Assembly: GCF_050874005.1 (NCBI RefSeq)
Contig: NZ_JBNMJV010000050.1
Coordinates: 1-15,569, forward strand
Direction: 5' to 3'
Length of the DNA: 15,569 bases
From: Huintestinicola sp050874005
GTDB lineage: Bacteria; Bacillota; Clostridia; Oscillospirales; Ruminococcaceae
Numbering within the stretch: the stretch's first letter is position 1; each line of letters begins with the position of its first letter. Of this stretch, positions 7,028 through 12,540 are shown one piece after another. The notes below the pieces were generated by a model. It did not search any database. It was not told where the DNA came from and was given only the letters and a program-made list of their open reading frames with translations. The position numbers were made by a program, and so were the translations under genes.

Positions 7028-7246
7028 ATGAACATTCATTTCAACGAAATAACTCACGATGCCGATATCTGGCTGACAGCCGAGGAGAAAAACAGCGAAA
7101 TGGTAAATAAGCTGCTTGAAGGGATATATTCGGGCTGCAAGCAGAATAATTACAATGTTACCGTATTCATTTCCGGCAAAAAGAGTCTCGCAGATACGAC
7201 CCTCGACCTGCTGATGAATCAGCTAAAAAATAACGTATCTGCGTAA
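7028..7246 (+). CDS. Small hypothetical protein next to the recombinase
   Basis: This 72-residue protein starts MNIHFNEITHDADIWLTAEE. A GTG nine bases earlier is in frame, but AGAGGTGA is itself the ribosome site for the ATG at 7028, which is therefore preferred. A TATAAT at 7008-7013 would put transcription start almost at the start codon, so the actual promoter may lie further up. The predicted shape is short strands (MNIHF, NVTVFIS) and helices (NSEMVNKLLEGIYSG, LADTTLDLLMNQLK). No family is recognised. It lies alone between a hairpin and a terminator, directly before the large serine recombinase. Recombination directionality factors often occupy this place, but nothing in the sequence proves that role. 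Confidence 0.6.
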   Translation: MNIHFNEITHDADIWLTAEEKNSEMVNKLLEGIYSGCKQNNYNVTVFISGKKSLADTTLDLLMNQLKNNVSA

Positions 7247-7252
7247 AATGAA

Positions 7253-7288
7253 GGGGTATCGGTCATAAGGTCGGTGCCCCCATTTTTT
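7253..7288 (+). terminator. Terminator after the 72-residue gene
   Basis: GGGGTATCG pairs with CGGTGCCCC over nine pairs including two T-G, followed by CATTTTTT. It separates the small gene from the recombinase promoter that begins six bases later. Confidence 0.8.
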
Positions 7289-7293
7289 ACCTG

Positions 7294-7322
7294 TTGACCA
7301 CGCTAAGAGAACGTGATACTAT
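7294..7322 (+). promoter_or_regulatory. Promoter of the large serine recombinase
   Basis: TTGACC at 7294-7299 is followed after 17 bases by TACTAT at 7317-7322, preceded by an extended -10 TG at 7314-7315. Transcription would start near 7329. This makes a GTG at 7313 impossible as the start of the recombinase and supports the ATG at 7346. Confidence 0.7.
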
Positions 7323-7345
7323 TACAAATGAAAGGAAGTGAAGCA

Positions 7346-9454
7346 ATGAAATATAATATAGCAGCCTACTGCCGAATTTCCGTTGATGAGGAGATAGGTC
7401 AGGAGAACACCTCCATCGAGAACCAGAAAAGCATAATCTCCGAGTATGTTTCCTCATATTTTCCCGAAAGCAGCGTTGAATTTTTTGAGGATCGTGACCG
7501 TTCGGGCTATACCTTTGAGCAGCGTGAGGGATATCAGGAAATGCGCAGAGGGCTGATGAACGGGAAATATAATATCCTTATCATAAAGGACTTTTCCCGA
7601 TTTTCAAGACGAAACAGCCGGGGACTTGCAGAGCTTGAGGACCTCAGAGACAGCGGTGTCCGCATAATATCCATCAATGATAATATCGACTTCCCCACCG
7701 AGGACGAATGGCTGCAGATACAGTTTCGTTTTCTCATAAACGAAATGCCCGTTACCGATACGAGCAAGAAGGTGCGCAAGGTAATTGAAAGCCGTCAGAA
7801 GGCAGGAAAATGGATATGTGCCGTGCCTTACGGATATACCATAATCGACAGCAAGGCGATGACCTTTGAGGTGAATGAAGCGCAGGCAGAGGTCGTTCGT
7901 ATGATATTTGATATGTATCTGTCGGGAATGGGCTACAAATCTATTGCAAATAAGCTTACGGAATTGAAGATACCGACCGCAAGGCAGGACGAAATAGTCC
8001 GACGTGAAGCAATAGGCAAAACTACCCGCTTGAAAAGCAGCAGCCGATGGAGCATTGTTTCGGTCAGCGAGATACTCCGCAACGATTTCTACATCGGCAC
8101 TCTCCGACAGCATAAATACGGCAGAAAAAAGATAAACGGCAGCGATATTCCGCTCCCCGACAGCGAACACATCGTTATTGAAGATCATCATACCCCGGTA
8201 GTTACTAAGGCGGTTTTTGAGAAGGCACAGCAGCAGCTTGCAGTACGTTCACGTTCAAACTATAGGGGAATAAAGAAATACCGCACAGATTACACAGGCT
8301 TTCTCATCTGCGGAGACTGCGGAAAGCCTATGTCCTCAATGAGCCGCCCTGACCTGCCGCCTGCATACCGCTGCAGCACCTATACCAAATATGGCAAGGC
8401 ACATTGCACCTCACACCACATCAGAATTGACAGGCTTGACGATACTCTGAAAAAGTATGTTGAAAAGCTGCGTGATAATTCGGTTCTGATTTCAAAAACT
8501 CTCGACAAGCTGCTTTCGGAGCGGGAGCGGAAAACAGTTACTCGTGATACTCCCGATGAGATACAGGGTCAGATAACTCAGTTAAAGGCAGAGCTTGCCG
8601 CCGCAGCCACTCAGCGTATCAGAGATATTATGTCAAACCCTGCACAGGAGCAGCTTATTAACGAGACATATGACAGCATTATTGCCGCACATTCTCAAAA
8701 GATTGACGGACTCAACGCACAGCTTGAGCTGCTTGCCAAGCGTGAGAAGGCTGTAAATGAGACAAACAAAGCCGCCGCCACTACTGTAAGCGTCCTGAAT
8801 GAGATACTCGAAAAGGAAAGACTTGACAAAACGGATATCGGGAGTATAATAGAAAATATAAATGTATATGACGATCACATTGAGGTTAATCTTCTTGCCG
8901 ATGTTGACGAGATAATAAATGCGGAAGCAGAGCAGCTGTTGCCGCAAAACCGCTTAAATACGTCGATTGACGAGTGTGTAACTGTTATCAGTGAAGGCGA
9001 CCCCCTTGAAATTTACACAAGCTCAGACGGAGAAGTTATCTTCAAGAAATACTCCGCCATCAATGAAATGGCTCAGTCCGCCTCACAGGTGGCTGAGGTG
9101 ATGACAAAGCTTGCAAACTGTCCTACTATAGTGTTTGACAGGGACCACGTGGTAGCCGTTGCAGGCGTGGGCAAAAAGGAGTTTAATGAGCGCCGTGTTT
9201 CCCAAGGACTGGAGGAATTTCTCGAGCACCGCAGAAACTACATTTACTCCTCCGATGAGGACGCAAAGGTTTTCCCAGTTGAGGGAATTGACCGTCCTGC
9301 CATCGCCTGCACACCTATACTGTCCTCGGGAGATGTTACGGGCGCAGTAGCCTTTCTTGCTCCAAGCTCCGACGAGAGCGCAACAGCTACCGAAGTGCAG
9401 AAAAATCTCATTCAGGCTGCGGCACAGTTCCTCGGAAAGCAGATCGAGGAATAA
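7346..9454 (+). CDS. Large serine recombinase fused in frame to SpoVT C-terminal part
   Basis: Large serine recombinases integrate and excise mobile elements. The start at 7346 follows AAAGGAAG and lies downstream of the promoter. Domains of the 702-residue product are: an N-terminal resolvase domain (about 1-150, YCRIS with Ser12 as nucleophile, KDFSRFSRR); the recombinase domain (about 165-300); a zinc ribbon (about 322-365, CGDC, then RCSTYTKYGKAHC); a charged coiled coil (about 370-500); and NVYDDHIEVNLL, usually near a recombinase end. From about residue 550 the sequence changes to EGDPLEIYTSSDGEVIFKKYS and a GAF-like region (about 580-702, ending AAAQFLGKQIEE). That matches the end of SpoVT, a sporulation regulator. 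The likely cause is integration of the element inside spoVT, making a hybrid gene at the right junction. The recombinase part looks complete. Whether the tail serves any function is unknown. Confidence 0.93.
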   Translation: MKYNIAAYCRISVDEEIGQENTSIENQKSIISEYVSSYFPESSVEFFEDRDRSGYTFEQREGYQEMRRGLMNGKYNILIIKDFSRFSRRNSRGLAELEDLRDSGVRIISINDNIDFPTEDEWLQIQFRFLINEMPVTDTSKKVRKVIESRQKAGKWICAVPYGYTIIDSKAMTFEVNEAQAEVVRMIFDMYLSGMGYKSIANKLTELKIPTARQDEIVRREAIGKTTRLKSSSRWSIVSVSEILRNDFYIGTLRQHKYGRKKINGSDIPLPDSEHIVIEDHHTPVVTKAVFEKAQQQLAVRSRSNYRGIKKYRTDYTGFLICGDCGKPMSSMSRPDLPPAYRCSTYTKYGKAHCTSHHIRIDRLDDTLKKYVEKLRDNSVLISKTLDKLLSERERKTVTRDTPDEIQGQITQLKAELAAAATQRIRDIMSNPAQEQLINETYDSIIAAHSQKIDGLNAQLELLAKREKAVNETNKAAATTVSVLNEILEKERLDKTDIGSIIENINVYDDHIEVNLLADVDEIINAEAEQLLPQNRLNTSIDECVTVISEGDPLEIYTSSDGEVIFKKYSAINEMAQSASQVAEVMTKLANCPTIVFDRDHVVAVAGVGKKEFNERRVSQGLEEFLEHRRNYIYSSDEDAKVFPVEGIDRPAIACTPILSSGDVTGAVAFLAPSSDESATATEVQKNLIQAAAQFLGKQIEE
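8985..9010. other. Probable right attachment junction (attR) inside spoVT
   Basis: Recombinase-like protein changes to SpoVT-like protein between the codons for VIS and EGDPLEI, so the crossover core should lie within or near GAAGGCGACCCCCTTGAA. The position is inferred from protein similarity alone. No second copy of this core was noticed in the window, which fits a left junction beyond base 1. Confidence 0.5.
8993..9454 (+). pseudogene. spoVT: 3' fragment of spoVT (AbrB half domain plus GAF-like domain)
   Basis: The 153 codons EGDPLEI to FLGKQIEE correspond to SpoVT from the middle of its AbrB swapped-hairpin DNA-binding domain to the end. SpoVT is a dimeric transcription factor that controls sigma-G-dependent genes in the forespore of Bacillus. 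Its C-terminal GAF-like domain is represented here by CPTIVFDRDHVVAVAGVG and TPILSSGDVTGAVAFLA. The first ~30 residues (the MKATGIVRRIDDLGR-type front) and a native start are absent. The fragment is continuous in frame with the recombinase and ends at its natural stop. Excision of the element would be expected to rebuild an intact spoVT (inference). Confidence 0.75.
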
Positions 9455-9458
9455 CAAA

Positions 9459-9478
9459 AAGGCGGAACCCTCCGCCTT
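9459..9478 (-). terminator. Terminator of the ars operon
   Basis: AAGGCGGA and TCCGCCTT form an eight-pair stem with an ACCC loop. On the minus strand the stem is followed by five T, so it mainly stops the leftward arsC transcript. It sits between the convergent recombinase and arsC genes. In the plus direction the tail is poor. Confidence 0.8.
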
Positions 9479-9486
9479 ACATAGAT

Positions 9487-9894
9487 TTATTCTGACATTT
9501 TTGCAATACTTTCTCTGAGCTTTAAAATGTTATCTCTTATCCTGTCAATGACCCGTATAAACTCCTCATCACTTTCGCCTGTCGGGTCGGGAAGACCCCA
9601 GTTATCATCAAACTCTCTGCCTATATAAGGACACTTTGCACCGCACCCCATTGATATTACAATGTCGGGGGAGGGGATAGCCTCAAAGGTCTTGATGTAC
9701 TGCGCCTTTTCCATATCAATACCGTAAAGTTCCTTCATCAGCCGAACAGCATCAGGATCAATTTTGGTTTTTGTTTCTGTTCCAGCCGAATAACTTTCGA
9801 ATACATCGGAGGCGAAATGCCTGCCCAGGGCTTCCGCTATCTGACTCCGGCAGGAATTGTGTACGCATATGAATGCAACCTTTTTCACGCTCAT
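9487..9894 (-). CDS. arsC: Arsenate reductase, thioredoxin-coupled type
   Basis: It reduces arsenate to arsenite in the cytoplasm using the low-molecular-weight tyrosine phosphatase fold. At 135 residues it has the family's usual length. The phosphatase loop is C10-VHNSC-R16 near the N-terminus. The redox cysteines are in SMGCGAKCPYIG (C84 and C88), and the general acid Asp is in LPDPTG (D103). These residues together separate ArsC from ordinary protein tyrosine phosphatases, which lack the cysteine pair. GGAGG precedes the start. The start codon overlaps the stop of the thioredoxin-like gene by four bases, so the pair is translationally coupled, and that protein is a plausible electron donor. 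It is the last gene of a minus-strand operon that ends at the hairpin 9459-9478. Confidence 0.93.
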   Translation of the reverse strand: MSVKKVAFICVHNSCRSQIAEALGRHFASDVFESYSAGTETKTKIDPDAVRLMKELYGIDMEKAQYIKTFEAIPSPDIVISMGCGAKCPYIGREFDDNWGLPDPTGESDEEFIRVIDRIRDNILKLRESIAKMSE

Positions 9895-10205
9895 TTCGCC
9901 TCCGTCAGCAGCTTCCCCACCTCGGAGGGCTTAAGCACCCTGCCCTGAGAAACCACCTTTTCATTCACTACGATAACCGGCATACTCATAACGCCGTACT
10001 CCGCAATTTTTGCCATATCGGTAATATATTCGACTTCGACGGGTATGCTCATAACTTCAAGTGCCTTTCTCACATTTTCAAGCTGTCTGTGACAGTTTTT
10101 GCATCCTGCTCCCAGCACCTTTACGCTTTTTATCCCGGCAATAAGCGCCTTGTCAGCGGGACGCTTTTTTCCTTCCGACTTTTTCATAAAATCAAATAAT
10201 GCCAT
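9891..10205 (-). CDS. Thioredoxin-like CxxC protein (redox-active disulfide protein 2 family)
   Basis: This 104-residue protein has a basic, lysine-rich front followed by a thioredoxin-fold core. The redox centre is GAGCKNC with C35 and C38. VEVEYITDM, a cis-proline loop in MSMPVIVVNEKVV, and GRVLKPSEVGKLL close the fold. The family (TIGR00412-like small thioredoxins) commonly sits beside ArsP/DUF318 permeases and ArsR regulators. It has no signal peptide, so it is cytoplasmic. AGGAGG precedes the start, eleven bases separate it from the permease, and it overlaps arsC. A role in reducing ArsC or in handing thiol-bound metalloid to the permease is likely but not shown. Confidence 0.88.
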   Translation of the reverse strand: MALFDFMKKSEGKKRPADKALIAGIKSVKVLGAGCKNCHRQLENVRKALEVMSIPVEVEYITDMAKIAEYGVMSMPVIVVNEKVVSQGRVLKPSEVGKLLTEAK

Positions 10206-10216
10206 AATAATTCCTC

Positions 10217-11230
10217 CTACATAATATAGACTTGTATTGAATTAAAGAAATATCCCACAAGGATAATTCCTGTCGTGCAAATTGCAATGAAGATGCCCAG
10301 CAGCTTCGGCTTGACCGCCTTTCTGAGCATTATCACCGACGGCAGAGAAAGTGTAGTTACCGCCATCATAAAGGAAAGCACTACTCCCAACAGCGCACCC
10401 TTTGAAAGCAGAGCCTCGGCAATGGGGATAGTGCCGAAAATATCCGCATACATAGGAACGCCTGCAATTGCAGCTATGATAACTCCGAAGGGGTTGTTAT
10501 CACCGAGGATATTTATGATAAATTCCTCGGGAATACAGTTGTGGATAACAGCACCAATTCCCACACCTATTAGAACATAAGGAAATACCTTTTTCGCTGT
10601 TTCACATACCTTCTCAAAGGAGTATTTTGCCCGCTCCCTGAAATGAAGCTCTTCCTGCAAAGCGTCTGTGGCTTTTGCGCTTCGTATGAAATCTTCCACC
10701 TGATCTTCAAGATGAAGTTTTTCAATGAGCGTACCGCCTGCTACTGCGATAATAAGTCCGACTATAACATAAATAACCGCGACCTTCCAGCCGAAAATAC
10801 TCATAAGCAGTACCAGGGAACCAAGGTCTACCATAGGCGATGATATAAGGAACGAGAACGTGACGCCAAGGGGCAGACCTGCGCTTGTAAATCCCATAAA
10901 AAGCGGAATGGACGAGCAGGAGCAGAAAGGCGTTACCGTTCCCAGCAGGGCGGCAGTAATATTTGCCCCCATACCGTGAAAGCGGCTCAGTATCTTTTTT
11001 GTTCTCTCGGGAGGAAAAAAGCTTTGTATGTATGAAATGATGAATATCAGAACGCCCAGCAGCACCATAATTTTTATCATATCGTATATGAAAAAATGGA
11101 CGCTGCCGCCGAGCTTTCCCCTTGTGTCAAGACCGAGAGCATTGAGCGCCGAACCGATAAGCCTGTTAAGCCAAGCCATACCCAGTATCTCATTCTGAAA
11201 AAAGTCCCAAGCGGTTTTAAGAGTCTCCAT
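10217..11230 (-). CDS. ArsP/DUF318-family permease
   Basis: This 337-residue integral membrane protein belongs to the permease family that includes ArsP, an exporter of trivalent organoarsenicals in Campylobacter. About eight hydrophobic segments are visible in two groups, roughly 47-70, 90-165 and 215-330, separated by a charged loop at about 168-212 (HLEDQVEDFIRSAKATD). The family hallmark TPFCSCSSIPLF (100-111) holds C103 and C105. A second motif, AGVPMYADIFGTIPIAEALL, lies at 256-275. The start follows AAGGAG. It is the only transporter in an operon with ArsR and ArsC, so it probably exports arsenite or methylated arsenic species. The exact substrate cannot be read from the sequence. Confidence 0.9.
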   Translation of the reverse strand: METLKTAWDFFQNEILGMAWLNRLIGSALNALGLDTRGKLGGSVHFFIYDMIKIMVLLGVLIFIISYIQSFFPPERTKKILSRFHGMGANITAALLGTVTPFCSCSSIPLFMGFTSAGLPLGVTFSFLISSPMVDLGSLVLLMSIFGWKVAVIYVIVGLIIAVAGGTLIEKLHLEDQVEDFIRSAKATDALQEELHFRERAKYSFEKVCETAKKVFPYVLIGVGIGAVIHNCIPEEFIINILGDNNPFGVIIAAIAGVPMYADIFGTIPIAEALLSKGALLGVVLSFMMAVTTLSLPSVIMLRKAVKPKLLGIFIAICTTGIILVGYFFNSIQVYIM

Positions 11231-11289
11231 AAGTGCTCCTTCTTTAAATTTAAATATTCAAATGCGTCAATCCTTTGCACATTACCAAA

Positions 11290-11305
11290 GCCGCACAAAT
11301 GCGGC
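11290..11305 (-). terminator. Small hairpin between arsR and the permease
   Basis: GCCGCA and TGCGGC pair around a four-base loop. On the minus strand only TTTGG follows. It is a weak terminator or processing site that could lower permease transcription relative to arsR. Confidence 0.4.
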
Positions 11306-11310
11306 TCAGA

Positions 11311-11625
11311 TCATTTCATACAGCAGGAATTATTTCCGCTTTCACCATTTACAGTTGTCAGTTCTTTAAAACATTGTGCGGCATATCCAACGCCCTCCGA
11401 TGAAATGGAATAATGCATCCACTTGCCCTCTTTACGTCCCGTGACGATACCGCTGTCGCATAATATTTTCATATGGTGTGACAATGTGGGCTGAGTGATG
11501 TTCATTTCCTCAAGCAGCCTGCAGGCGCATTTTTCCCCGCTTTGTAAAAGCTGCAAAATTTTAATTCGGTTTTCATCGCAGAACGCTTTGAAAATGACCG
11601 CAGTCTTTTTTGCGTCAGTCTCCAT
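11311..11625 (-). CDS. arsR: ArsR-family metalloid-responsive repressor
   Basis: ArsR proteins are dimeric winged-helix repressors that leave DNA when they bind arsenite through cysteines. This 104-residue protein has KAFCDENRIKILQLL, then GEKCACRLLEEM with C33 and C35 in the position of the classical ArsR metal site. The recognition helix ITQPTLSHHMKILCDSGIV and the wing GRKEGKWMHYSI follow. Another Cys pair ends the protein (NNSCCMK, C101 and C102). GAGGTGAAG precedes the start, and a consensus promoter lies 36 bases above it. It is the first gene of the operon with the permease, thioredoxin-like protein and arsC, and probably controls it by autoregulation. The cysteine arrangement suits arsenite or antimonite; this is inference from family. 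Confidence 0.93.
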   Translation of the reverse strand: METDAKKTAVIFKAFCDENRIKILQLLQSGEKCACRLLEEMNITQPTLSHHMKILCDSGIVTGRKEGKWMHYSISSEGVGYAAQCFKELTTVNGESGNNSCCMK

Positions 11626-11660
11626 ATCTTCACCTCATATTGATAAGCTTCTATGTATTT

Positions 11661-11689
11661 ATTATATCTGACAGATAGAAAATTGTCAA
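11661..11689 (-). promoter_or_regulatory. Consensus promoter and likely operator of the ars operon
   Basis: On the minus strand, TTGACA and TATAAT are both perfect and 17 bases apart. Flanking them is an imperfect inverted repeat, ATATTGACA on one side and TGTCAGATAT on the other. ArsR binding there would block RNA polymerase. Such a strong promoter is expected for a tightly repressed operon. Confidence 0.85.
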
Positions 11690-11702
11690 TATGTATATGC
11701 GT

Positions 11703-11731
11703 AAAAAAAACCGTCTGAAATTGTGCACAAT
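11703..11731 (-). terminator. Possible terminator after the Crp-family gene
   Basis: Downstream of the regulator on the minus strand, the 12-bp palindrome ATTGTGCACAAT is followed by TTCAGACGG and eight T. The T run is convincing. The stem is short and offset, so termination may be partial. Confidence 0.3.
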
Positions 11732-11762
11732 AACAAATTTTATTATATTTGCATATCACACT

Positions 11763-12404
11763 CTAAACTTCGGGATTTGCACGGAAAAGAGACTCGTTTA
11801 TGACTATCTCACGGTTTTTCCCCGAAATAAGCCCCTCTCCTTTCATTTTAGAAAGCTCTTTCATCATAGCCGAACGGTCGCAGGCGAGAAATTCCGCAAG
11901 GTCTGTGAAGGGGAGAGGAAGTCTTATCCTGCTGCCGCCCTGCAGCCTGCTCTCCTGCCTGAAAAAGAACAGAAGCTTGCTCCTTATAGATCTCTGATGA
12001 AGAATGAAACTGTTTATGCAGACCTCCCTTCCGCTCTGACCGGGGATAAGCTGCAAAAATTTTGTCATCCAGTCGGGATTTGCGGAGCAGAATCTGAATA
12101 TCTCCTCACGGCTGAAAAAGACTACCTCCGAAGGGTATTTTGCCGTCATATAGCTCACCGCATACTCGGGCGGCACCAGCATTGCAGAGGAAAAAAACTC
12201 TCCTGTTCTGAAAAATCTCAGTATGCTCCGTTCACATTGCTCATCCTCGGCGCACAGATAAACCATACCCTCAAGCACAAAGCACATTTGATTGCTGCTC
12301 TCGTCTATATGCAGTACAGTCTCATTTTTATCATATTTCACCGATCTCGCATTGAAGCGGTTTTTAAGGTATATAAGCTCCTGCTTTGAAAGTAAAGACC
12401 CCAT
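11763..12404 (-). CDS. Crp/Fnr-family transcriptional regulator
   Basis: At 213 residues this is the normal length for the family. The N-terminal cyclic-nucleotide-binding-like beta barrel spans about 20-110 (FVLEGMVYL, FFRTGEFFS). A dimer helix and the C-terminal helix-turn-helix follow at about 163-203, PFTDLAEFLACDRSAMMKEL, the usual Crp signature. The Arg of the cAMP pocket is not obvious, and the cysteines (C41, C51, C57, C106, C129, C175) do not form the Fnr iron-sulfur pattern, so the signal is unknown. AAAGGA precedes the start. The gene has its own strong promoter and is divergent from nrdD. Control of the anaerobic nucleotide-reductase genes, the ars operon downstream, or itself is possible. 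Confidence 0.9.
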   Translation of the reverse strand: MGSLLSKQELIYLKNRFNARSVKYDKNETVLHIDESSNQMCFVLEGMVYLCAEDEQCERSILRFFRTGEFFSSAMLVPPEYAVSYMTAKYPSEVVFFSREEIFRFCSANPDWMTKFLQLIPGQSGREVCINSFILHQRSIRSKLLFFFRQESRLQGGSRIRLPLPFTDLAEFLACDRSAMMKELSKMKGEGLISGKNREIVINESLFRANPEV

Positions 12405-12444
12405 ATATAGTATTCCTTTCTGTTATAAATCGTGTATATAGTAT

Positions 12445-12473
12445 ATTATATCATAAAATTGTGGTTTTGGCAA
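12445..12473 (-). promoter_or_regulatory. Promoter of the Crp-family gene
   Basis: On the minus strand TTGCCA is followed after 17 bases by a perfect TATAAT. Transcription starts in the shared 136-base region between this gene and nrdD, so one bound regulator could affect both directions. Confidence 0.75.
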
Positions 12474-12496
12474 CAGTTTTTTATTCCAATATATCA

Positions 12497-12532
12497 TATA
12501 ATTAGTAATGCAACATCAACACGATACGGAGG
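12497..12532 (+). promoter_or_regulatory. -10 box and ribosome site of nrdD
   Basis: TATAAT at 12497-12502 matches the -10 consensus but lacks a good -35, suggesting need for an activator. GGAGG at 12528-12532 sits eight bases before the nrdD ATG. No clear NrdR box pair was recognised. Confidence 0.45.
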
Positions 12533-12540
12533 ATCATTAA

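Noticed and set aside
7313..7345. Earlier GTG start for the large recombinase
   Set aside because: It lies between the -35 and -10 boxes of the promoter, so it could not be in the transcript. The ATG at 7346 has a good ribosome site.
7604..8191. 195-codon minus-strand frame inside the recombinase gene
   Set aside because: It is antisense to conserved catalytic-domain sequence and has no ribosome site.
11691..12389. 232-codon plus-strand frame across the Crp-family gene
   Set aside because: It lies antisense to a clear Crp/Fnr protein and has a low-complexity, Cys/His/Leu-rich product with no recognisable domain.
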